DNA of 64,000 nucleotides from Symbiodinium natans (Eukaryota > Sar > Dinophyceae > Suessiales > Symbiodiniaceae): contig CAJNDS010000179.1 of NCBI GenBank assembly GCA_905221605.1, positions 48,501-112,500 on the forward strand, written 5' to 3'. Positions 45,325-54,070 of this stretch are shown piece by piece (the stretch's first letter is position 1; each line of letters starts with the position of its first letter). A program made the translations under genes and the position numbers. The notes under the pieces are model-generated. The model saw only the letters and a program-made list of their open reading frames with translations, was not told where the DNA came from and did not search any database.

Positions 45325-45837
45325 TCACGAGATTCTGTAGGAGATGCAGCTGGGATGCAGCCTTATGTCGTCAAGCATTGGAAGTTTGTGATTCGTGATC
45401 ACTGCAAATACTGCCACGTCCTGGTGGCAGTCCAGCACGGTGCGAAGAGCCCTGCGGGTTTCGATGCCAATCAAGATGGGATTTTGTACATGCAGAGAAT
45501 ACACCCCTAGATCAACGCGAACGTGACCCAGGTCCTGAGGAATGAGCACATGTGACAGTGAAAAACCAATCGATCCATTGCCAGATCGAAATCTCTTGGG
45601 AGGAGTTGAGGATATCTGAAAAGAGTCAGGGGCTCCGTTTAGTTCATATCTGACTGCCACCAGGTCCTGAATTAGCCTTCTGAGGATGCTGCAGCCGACT
45701 TCAAATCCAGTTCTTGTTTTCGCTGAGGCAGCTTTCAAGGATGAGCCGGGTAAGGGAGAGATTTTCTGCAAGAAGCTCCGGGAAGCCCTGGCTTCCTTCT
45801 CGGATGCTCTGATGCATAATGATGCATAGTTTGCCAT
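45325..45837 (-). mobile_element. Ty1/copia-type retrotransposon protease-like fragment
   Basis: A 170-codon stop-free minus-strand reading. Its second half resembles the retroviral-type aspartic protease region of dinoflagellate Ty1/copia gag-pol proteins: a KRFRSGNGS-like strand, then IPQDLGHVRV, then PILIGIETRRAL followed by a TVLDCHQDVAVF-like strand, the usual end of the fold. The catalytic DTG/DSG motif is not visible, and reverse transcriptase, integrase and LTRs were not found next to it, so this is a remnant. The assignment rests on pattern recognition of the family rather than a search. It is the only good coding-like signal on the minus strand in the window, as expected for an insertion independent of the host gene direction. 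Confidence 0.45.
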
Positions 45838-46267
45838 TCTTTACCAATGCTTGCTATTATTTGCTAATCGGTGTTTGTGTGTTCCCTGCACAGAGAGGCT
45901 GGTGTGGCTAGCTTCGGGCAAATCGACATAGCGAAGACCTCCATGTGCGAGACCCGTAGCGGCTGTGCAAAGATGCGCGTTGCTGTGATGAAGGATGATG
46001 GAGGAAGTCTTGCGCAGCTGTCTTGTGTGTCTCAGGCCAGCGGGCACTGTGGAACCTCAGTTGGCATTTTGATGCGTTTTTGTGTATGGGCTACTTTCTA
46101 GATCCTTCGCCTTGGCCGCAAGCTGTTGCGGATCTGTAGCCGAATAAGCGAAGGCTTTGGCAGTTGTCGGCCTGCTCCGTGGGCGTGCAGCAGCACATAG
46201 CGTAGAAAGGCATGCAAGGCCAGGCGCCAGGCCCTGAACTAATGAGGAAACCGACCGTCCTTTTCGC

Positions 46268-47755
46268 ATGAGGCTGTTGAATCATGAACACAAGGACTTG
46301 CTGTTTCAGATCTTGAGGGACAGCTGCGCTCGTGTCGAGCGGGTCAAGGCCTTTGATTGCGGGCTAGATGACGGTGCTTCGAATCCCCGCTGCATTTCAA
46401 CCATGAGTTCATACTTAGATTCATCAGATGCTCCGGAGCTTTGCCGTCACTTTCAGCTGCATATGTCTACTTAAGGAGAGCCATCGCAGGCTGGATTGAA
46501 GCTATGCCGCCTGACAACTTGCCCAGTGAGCTTCACTTGTCGCACAACCGCATCACCCCAGATGGCTTTCACAGCTTAGTGCAGGCCATTGACACCCGCC
46601 TGGCTGAACTGTGCTGAACTGGAGCGGCAGTTTGTCTTCAGAAGCCGCAGATCGTGTTGAGAAGCTAGGAGAGCAGCCTAGGAAGCCAAATGGGCGCAGC
46701 TTCCACAGAAGAAGCCACCGGTCTGGCTGCGCGTGGAGGGAAATGCGATAGATGATGCCACAATCTGCGCCTCTAAGCTCAGTTTCTAAGACCTAGGATG
46801 GATAGGAGTACTTGCAGTTCCACAGCATCATCTCTTCTTGCCTTCCTGCCTTCCTGCCTTCCTGCCTTCTCCAGTCCCTGGTCACGGCTGGCCGTGCGCT
46901 CTTGGCACAGAGCCTCAAAGCTCCTGAGCGCCGAAGTGGGATGGTCGGGCACCCAGCTTCGCACGAAAGCTCACCTCTCACCTCCAGTTTTGGCACTGCA
47001 GTGGCTGCATTGACCCATGGCAGGTACCATTATCCTTTCCCTCCTTCCACGGCAAGTCCTTGCAGTTCGCACCCGAGTCCGACACATGATTGCCTTTGTC
47101 TTTGCTTTTTCAGGATCTTTCAGTACACGCTCCATCCGAGGCTTCATGATGCACCATTTCAGCTGAAACCTTTCCAGCGCCAAAGTGACTTCCACTCCCT
47201 GGCTGGCGCACAGCCCTCACAGCCCTCACTGCCCTGCGCTCATTCGCCGCAGTTCCCTCCTGAGCCCCCTTCTCAGTGGTCAGGGGGCTGCGCAGCCCAA
47301 CCCGCGCTCCCACCCCCACCGCCTCCGCCCAACCATCAGGCCATGCACCCCTTAAACCAAAGCCAAATGAGCCCAGTCAGCCAAGTGCCAGTGCAGCAAC
47401 AAGCCTTTGCGAGCACGATGCAACCTGACCAGTGGCTAGGGCAAGGCTGGAGCAGCCAGGGGCCCACTAGCCACATTGGCAACACTGGCAACACTGGCAA
47501 CATGCCAAACATGCCAGTTACTACAGTTATGCCAGGGTGCCAAGGCCAGTTGTCGAATCAGATGCCCCCCAGCCAGATGCTGAACAACATGGGTCAAATG
47601 TCTCCTGCTTTGCAGCAGCAAATGCAGCAAATGCACCAAATGCAGCAGCAACAAATGCAGCAACCTCTGCAGCAACAAATGCAGCAACAAATGCAGCAAC
47701 CTCTGCAACAGCAAATGCAACAGCGGCAAATGCAGCAGCAGCAATTGCAGCAAAT

Positions 47756-47840
<85 letters not shown>

Positions 47841-48290
47841 ATGCAGCAGCAGCAAATGCAGCAGCAGCAAATGCAGCAGCAGCAAGTGCAGCATCAGCAA
47901 GTGCAGCATCAGCAAGTGCAGCAGCTTCAGATGCAGCAGTTGCAGCCAACAGCTAGTTTCTCACAGGGGCCTCCTGCTGAACCGTTGCAGGTATGGAATT
48001 TTGGAAACTTGCCGGTCCAAGCAGGCGTTCCTGTGCAAAGCGGAGCACCCCAACAGATGCAAACGATGCACCCGATGTCCCACCAAACGGGCTGGCAGGC
48101 ACCAGGTTTGCTTCCATTTGCTCCAGCGCCCAACGCTACATCCCCCTGCCCAGGGCAGCAGCCACAGTCACAGCAAATGCAGTCTACCAAAGACGGCAAC
48201 TCCAGAGAGCGATCGCGAAGCCGGAATCGCCAGAGCGGTGATGAGAGCAAGCTAGCGAACTTAGCACACGCCGACGGAGAGCATGTCTAA
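46268..48290 (+). CDS. Leucine-rich-repeat and polyglutamine protein (multi-exon, borders partly unresolved)
   Basis: The frame 46268-about 46440 reads ILRDSCARVERVKAFDCGLD then MSSYLDSSDAPEL. It continues after a short intron at about 46528-46620 as ELHLSHNRITPDGFHSLVQA, a ribonuclease-inhibitor-type leucine-rich repeat. A segment at 46712-46790 (PPVWLRVEGNAIDDA) is a form I associate with such proteins in dinoflagellates. A long exon from about 47115 (AG|G acceptor) to TAA 48290 encodes a Pro-rich stretch (PALPPPPPPPNHQ), Met/Gln repeats with a 28-Gln run, and a Ser/Arg-rich tail (RERSRSRNRQSG). RS tails and polyQ are common in RNA-processing and transcription proteins; nuclear function is inference. 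The LRR part and the polyQ exon might belong to two genes, because I could not define every splice between them. Confidence 0.55.
47757..47837. repeat. (CAG)27 trinucleotide repeat, coding for Gln
   Basis: Twenty-seven perfect CAG codons followed by CAA, giving 28 consecutive Gln, within a larger Gln/Met-rich repeat (ATGCAGCAG units) at about 47615-47935. It also gives poly-Ala and poly-Leu shadow frames, which should be ignored. Confidence 0.95.
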
Positions 48291-48519
48291 AATCGGACGA
48301 ATCGGAAGCTGCAGCTTTGAGTGCTTGTTTGAGTGCCTGTTTTAAAGCATCTTGAGATGCGTGCAGGGTTGCCGAGGATTGCCCAGGTATGTTTAAGATC
48401 AGTGGTGATCGGTGCACACCATCAGGTTTCCAGGCAATTTGGTCACAATGCTGGATCTTGCAGCCAAGATAGTCCCATGCAGATGGTAGAAAGAGCACCA
48501 TGGAGCATTGTTCCAGCCA

Positions 48520-49610
48520 CTTGACGCTCCGTGTGGCTTCTACCATGGCGACAGAATTGAACATGTGGGTCTTGCAGAACTGCTTCGACCAGTACTGGTG
48601 ATGCTGCCTTCACCTGTTGCAGCGGCAGACTCGCATGAAGAGGTGAGAGGCAGGAAGCTGAAATCAGCTGGGATTGTCGGTGGCTGCTAAATTGCTACAC
48701 TACATGAGTCTGGTCTTCGGGACCCTTTCTGAATGTCTGAACAGGCACGAGAAAGCGAGCGTGCTCGGCGGACGCGCTTGCAACAGAAATTGGGAATCTC
48801 TCTGTTGAGGCCATGTGCGCTGACATATGCTGACCTGCTGTCGATTCCAGGTTGCATGCTGCTGCACGTCCTTCTCATCTGAGGGCTCGGTTGCCGCAGA
48901 CCTTCTGGATGAATCAGTTGAATGCCGCATCCTGGAGGAAACAGGGGTGAGAAGGCTGCCATGGCACCTCGATATTGTTGTGCAGCTTTTCCTGGATCTG
49001 TGTAAACCGCTTGGTTATTTCCCCCAGCGCGCTGCAGACAGCACAGTAAGGTACGAAGAGCTGATCAAGCAAGCTCCAAATTGCGAGTCTGACTGCCGTG
49101 ACTGGAAGGATCCCCGATGACAGTTTGCCTTCTGAACTGCTGGCACTGCATTGAGGCGACAAATGCATGTGTAGTGGCAAAACCAGGTAGGTGTCGGGCA
49201 GGCATGGGCTAATTGCGGAGCTGCTCTTTGGCACTTGGGCGAGAAGTGGCGCAGCAGCACTTGAAGCTGTGCGTGACCCGCCATAGCAACATCTAGTGCT
49301 CGCTTTGGCATGCCCATATCTCAGCGCGAAGAATGTACACGAATGTACACGACAAATTCTTTGCGAATTTTGGCTGCCGAGGAAGGCCAGCTGGGATGCT
49401 CGGCTGTTTCGGCATCGATGCAGGTCATGACAGGCAGATAGCACGAGCATTTTGTGGCCAGTGCCCGAGGATGCCTATTCACGTGCTGCTCATGCACTTC
49501 ATGGCTTCCGTGTCGAGTTGACTTCGTGCCAACTTCTTGCGGATCCAACTGTGGCTGAGCTTGAATGGTTTTGTCTGAGCCAGTGGCAACACCTGATGAA
49601 TGCTTGCAGG
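48520..49610 (+). CDS. Candidate gene of unknown function (three exons seen)
   Basis: Exon A (about 48520-48642) reads LDAPCGFYHGDRIEHVGLAE then LLRPVLVMLPSPVAAADSHE and ends at GAG|GTGAGA. Exon B (48745-48850) starts after an AG|G acceptor with ARESERARRTRLQQKLGISL and ends at CCAG|GTTGCA. The A-B join (102-base GT-AG intron) keeps the frame. Exon C (49434-49610) starts AG|G and reads AHALHGFRVELTSCQLLADP then TVAELEWFCLSQWQHLMNA; its link to B is not settled. The exons look coding but match no family I know. They may continue the LRR/polyQ transcript or form a separate gene. Confidence 0.45.
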
Positions 49611-50264
49611 TTGGAAAGTACTTGAGCGCTTTGGACCGTGATTTTCGAACAGGGTCTTGGGCGTCTGATGAGGCCACATGCATGTTCACTGTGCTTCGTT
49701 TGGTTGCTTCCGTGTGCCGCTGCCATCATGATGTATTTCTCCTGCCGGTAGCAACCCAGAGTAAAGACAAGGTTCGGTTAGGTTCGGGAACGAACCGAAC
49801 CGAAGGAGGATCCTGTTTTGGGCACTTTGGGGCCAGAAACGTCTTGGGAGGGCGACCCCGCGGGGAATCCGATTTTTCGGGAATTTGGGGGGACTGAAAT
49901 CATCCAAAACGGCTAGCAAGGAAGTCTTTGGCGTCTAAACCCTTGTCGTCTTTGGGTGACGATTTGGGATACATTCGTAGTTTAGTTCTGCATTGATGAC
50001 TGCTGTCGTTATGTGTCGTTAATAGAGCAAAAGTCAAAGTAATTGTTTCAGCATTTCAAAATAATGGTGCAAAGCCGATAGGTTTGTTGACATCTAAGAG
50101 CCAAGTTCTTTGTTCAAATGTTAATGTTGTGTGCAGCCTTTGCAGTACATGTTGATTCCTGTCCAAAACCGATGGCTCGGAACGCAGATCGCCGCTACCA
50201 TTCATGCCTTTTTCATACATCCATTTGATTCAATCAATCATGATTCAGCTTCACGGAACCTTCA
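49611..50264. other. No gene; small palindrome
   Basis: Apart from a 9-bp inverted pair GGTTCGGTT/AACCGAACC around 49772-49802 (loop of about 13 bases) nothing structured was seen. The sequence becomes AT-rich towards 50250. Confidence 0.5.
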
Positions 50265-51085
50265 TATATAAAAAAATGTGTATATACACTCTGTGGCTGG
50301 GGGGGGAGGGGTTGAATCGACCTGAAGCCGAAGCCGCTTTGCGAAGCCGAATTAGTGCTTTAAGGGCCCAGTCGGCGAAGCCGAATTAGGAGGCAAAGAC
50401 GCATGCGAAGCCGCATTCGGCGGCCGAATTAGGGGCCGGAGGCGCAGAGACACATTGTGAAGCCAAATTGGGAGGCGAAGACGCATTGCGAAGCCGAACG
50501 AGGAGGCGAAGACGCATCGCACCGCCGAATTATAGGCTGGCACGAATTCAACCACAGAGTCCAAAAGCTGCCCCCCATGCTTCCCAAGATGCGCGGTCAA
50601 TTGTGAACAAACTGAAGCGACACTGAGCAAGTCCTACAAGCGAGCACGTGGGTCGTGAGATGTGGAATAATCAGATACTGTAATACGCTCATTGAGGGCT
50701 CTCTTGTGGGAAGAATTAGTGCCCGAGTGACCGCCGACTCTTGGCAAGCTGGGGTGGTAGCTGGGGCACAAATTCAACCCAAAAGGCTCCGAAAGCTGCT
50801 CGTCTACTAAAGGTATGTAAAAGTCCCAAAGTGCTCCTCCAAGCCATCCTGTTGGCGTCAATGCGGGCAGCGTCAGGAACCAATTAGGCATCAGGGGGTT
50901 TGGCTTCACTATTCGGCGTCACGCCGCAACGCTGCGTCAGACAACGCGCGTCACAATGCGGCGTCACTTACGGCAATGCAGCTTCACTAATTCGGCTTCG
51001 GCTTCAGGTCGATTCGACCCCTCCACCCCCTCCCCGAGCGCCCTGTATGTACACATATATGTATATATATACACACATGTACAAA
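50265..51085. mobile_element. Foldback/MITE-like element with ~95-bp terminal inverted repeats
   Basis: The left arm (about 50265-50357) and the right arm (about 50990-51085) are inverted copies of each other. Both run from an AT-rich TATATA/TGTGTATATA end through a G-rich (right: C-rich) block into TCGACCTGAAGCCGAAGCC and then GAATTAGTG. The interior is GC-rich and made of degenerate GAAGCCGAATTAGGAGGCGAAGACGC-like units, in opposite orientation on the two sides. No transposase frame is present. The target-site duplication could not be fixed. A non-autonomous DNA element or foldback repeat fits best. Confidence 0.65.
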
Positions 51086-51608
51086 CCATCACTTGGTGTG
51101 AAGTGGCTTGCAATCTATATGCCTGTTTGATTGGATTATTGGTACATCAAAGCCGCAAGCTCAACGTATGGCCGTTTTGCTTCTTGGAGGTTGTTTCGCT
51201 TCTTGGTGAGTCAGGGCACAATGTGTAGTCATTTTGTTCATTGGTGCGTCTGGGCTAAATGTGCGCTTTGCTTGTTGGTACGTCTTAGTTTTATGGGATC
51301 CCGTGCTGCCCCTGCCTCGTCTGTGGTTGTCGAGTACATTTTCATGGTTGGTGATGTGAATCTGTGACTGGTGAGAGGCATAGGCTCATCAACATGCAGC
51401 ACATGTGCAGATGTCAAGATAAGTCCTCGAGCCGTCAATACTACATTCAAGGCATCTCTGCGGCGCGGGGTTCGCCTATGCGTGCCCAAAGCAGAATCAG
51501 TCAAAACAATACATGCTGTCACTACCTTGCCATCGGGATGCGCTCAAGATGGTACTCTCCTTCTAGCACCACAAGCTTTTTAAGAGGATGTTAGCATGAA
51601 CGGTAGGA
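51086..51608. other. No supported gene
   Basis: Spacer between the foldback element and the next tandem array. Only short frames. Confidence 0.45.
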
Positions 51609-51850
51609 CCAAATCGCAAGCCCTAGTCCTTAAGAACTTTGGCAAAAAGATCATCGAACTGCACGTCCAAGTCCCTAAGATCTTTTTGGCGAAAGTTATT
51701 CTCCAAAATGTCAAATCGCAAACCCTGGTCCCTAAGATGTTTGGCGGAAGCTTGCCTTCCAATATGTAAAGTTACAAGCCCTGGTCCTAAGATTTCTGGT
51801 GGGAGTTGCCTTCCCAATGGTCAAATCGCAAGCCCGGCTTTCCAAGGCGG
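51609..51850. repeat. Tandem array of ~55-bp units
   Basis: Four to five diverged copies of a unit of the form TCAAATCGCAAGCCCTGGTC followed by CCTAAGAT(N)TTTTGGCGGAAG and CTTCCAATATG, with starts near 51609, 51664, 51710, 51767 and 51821. On the minus strand the array is open and reads a roughly 19-residue repeat (LRDQGLRFDILENNFRQKD-like). Whether this peptide is ever made is unknown; a non-coding satellite is the simpler reading. Confidence 0.7.
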
Positions 51851-52376
51851 TGTCTCCCATCATGCTTTCCTTCGCAAGGGCGATCAACATCTGAAGCATC
51901 GCAAGCAGCGTCCCCATCGGAGGATTTCTTGATTTTTTGTCAGGGGGCCTGGCCGAGAGAATCTTCCCACTGTGGCCTGTGGCTGTGGGGTGCAAGTCTC
52001 TCCACAAGACCGCCTGACACTCTGGGATCTTGGATCCCGGGCCAGATAATTTGCTCACTGTGTTCAATCTTGGTCCACACGTCTTTCAGAAGGTCTGCTA
52101 AACATCTATGATCTTGTATCTTGGATCCCAGTCATGCTTGGCACTTCACTTGTTTCTGCCTAAAAATGTCTGTACTACGACTTACTCAGGCACTAGTAGC
52201 TGTTTTCCTAGACTGTCTGCAACTACTTCCTGCTCTTTGCTGTAAAACCCACCCTGAATGTGTTTTTTTTGGCATTGTGTTTGCAAAGCCCTTCCTCGAG
52301 TAATTCTGCTCGAAGCTTTGTTATGTTTGGGTTTGTTTCCTTGGTTTCATAGGATCCCCCACATTCCATACGAGTC
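51851..52376. other. No supported gene
   Basis: No coding signal. Towards 52310-52360 it contains a partial copy of the repeat that forms the next foldback element (TTTCCTTGGTTTCATAGGATCC). Confidence 0.5.
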
Positions 52377-52893
52377 ATACTACTTTTCAGAAGGATTCCT
52401 AATTAATTTCAGAAAGACGTGAATTAGTTCTGTGAATCCTTCTTAATTCTGCTCTGTTTCCTTGGTTCGTCGTAAGTAAAACCTCTAGCCCCTTGACATT
52501 TTAATTGGATCCTGAATATCTTCAGAGGATTCAAACCGTTTTTCACATGATGACTTGTTGGTTTTTGTAAGCCGTCGATTAATGCTGCTCGAATCCTTCC
52601 AAATTCTGGCGGAGGAGTTTGGGGGTCACAGCCCCCCCATTTGCAAACACAATGCTCGCATGATGGCTTTTGGGGAAACATCATATGGGGAGGGGGGGCG
52701 GGGGGGGCATCTTGCTAAAATTATCTAAAATTCACAAGTCATTATATGAAAAGTAGTATGAACCCTATGAAAATATACAGGGTCCTCTTGAAATTTGAAG
52801 GGACTAAAGGTTTTTCTCACGGAAACCAAAGAAACAGAGCCAACATTAAGAAGGATTCGAGCAAGATTAGTAGGGATCCTACGAAAAGTAGTA
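52377..52893. mobile_element. Second inverted-repeat (foldback) element
   Basis: The left arm (about 52377-52548) is repeated in inverted orientation at about 52749-52893. Shared strings, read on the left strand, include TCATACTACTTTTC, GAATCCTTCTTAAT, GCTCTGTTTCCTTGGTT and AAAACCTCTAGCCCCTTGACA, with matching reverse complements on the right. The right arm also has a direct repeat of AAAAGTAGTATGAA about 128 bp apart. The loop between the arms contains a G-run near 52690-52708. No coding capacity. Probably a dispersed repeat family. Confidence 0.65.
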
Positions 52894-53870
52894 TGAAACC
52901 TATGAGAGTACAGGGGCCTAGGACAACCAAGAAGATGAAAAGAAAAGACCTCCCAAAAAAGAACAAAGAAACTCCACCCGCTTAAAGCCATTGCGCTTCA
53001 AATCTTTATTTGCAAAGAATGTCCCCCTGAAAACGCCCTGACAAACCTTCGCACAGCACCTGGCAGCGTTTGATTGCGGTCTCAAGCACGTTTCTAAACC
53101 CAGAAAAAGCCCCTCGAAAACGAACACATGTGGCGTGTACCTGCATGCCAAGACACGGGTTTGTGCAGGCGGCGGATTTGGCGCTCTTTGCTGTGCTGGC
53201 AACGCGCAACCGCGCAGCCGAAATCTGTACAGAAATCTGGCATGAGCGTGGCCTGCCTGGATTTGCACAGAATTCGTGAACATTCCTGTTGTGTTGATTG
53301 CTGAGGCCTTCCAAATCATTACTTCGCTGCCATGCAGGTCCTGAGCCTAGAGTCCGGCAGTGCTTTTGGACAGTTCTGAAAGCTGCCGCACTGCAACTCC
53401 TTCATTTCTTGAAGGTTTTGTGTTAAGCAGTGATTCTTTCGGGTCATATTTAAGGCTGCTGGCGCAAAGAGTTTGCAAGGACGTGCTGCAGCACATGGCA
53501 TAAGAAGTGGCAGGCATTGTGCAGAAGACTATGCGCTCCTAGCCGTCCTCTTCGGCAGGTGTGCCCGGATGATTCGCGTATCCTGGCTGCACTATTTGTA
53601 GCCGCTGTGCTCTGCACCTGAATGTTGAAACATGTCAAACAGTGTCGGGAAATGAGGTATGGACCTCATGAAAGGCAACTGTCTAGCTTTGCTTCTAGCA
53701 CCTGACAACCTCTTTGCAGCAGCCGACGCAAAACGAGCAAGGCTGCACGAGCGAGTCTTCGCTGCTCAGCTGCATCTCCGTCCCTGACAGCATGGGCTTT
53801 CCGCATCTCCCCATGAACTGTGGCATGGCCATATACGGCCATGTTCCCCAAAGATGAGATTCCAACTGTA
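52894..53870. other. No supported gene
   Basis: Overlapping frames on both strands without domains. The minus-strand readings at 52918-53319 and 53319-53638 look like non-coding translation. Confidence 0.4.
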
Positions 53871-53905
53871 GCAAGCTTCTCACACACAGCGAGACTTGTT
53901 TGACA

Positions 53906-54070
53906 ATGGCTTCAAGTCTGAAGTTTGGGGCTAATCTTATAGCTATTAGCTTGCAGCTTCCTGAGGACATGATCGTGCAGGTGGACGTCGCGGACACTGG
54001 GGGCTGCTTGCGTCTGACGCTGATCGAGTTGAGCAATCTCGATGGGGAGATCCCAGGACCAGGACTTTGA
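53906..54070 (+). CDS. Candidate short exon, unknown protein
   Basis: A frame from ATG 53906 to TGA 54068-54070 (54 codons) reads MASSLKFGANLIAISLQLPE then DMIVQVDVADTGGCLRLTLI, which is clearly protein-like, with alternating strand/loop composition. The frame is open upstream for about 40 more bases, so it may be an internal exon. The minus strand is also open here and is probably the shadow. A possible later exon, about 54218-54257 (ANLFADDEAQLR before CGCAG|GTGAGA), is on the same strand. No family is recognised. Confidence 0.35.
   Translation: MASSLKFGANLIAISLQLPEDMIVQVDVADTGGCLRLTLIELSNLDGEIPGPGL

Noticed and set aside
47436-47956. Poly-Leu and poly-Ala open frames on both strands
   Set aside because: They are other-frame readings of the (CAG)n and Gln/Met-rich coding repeat.
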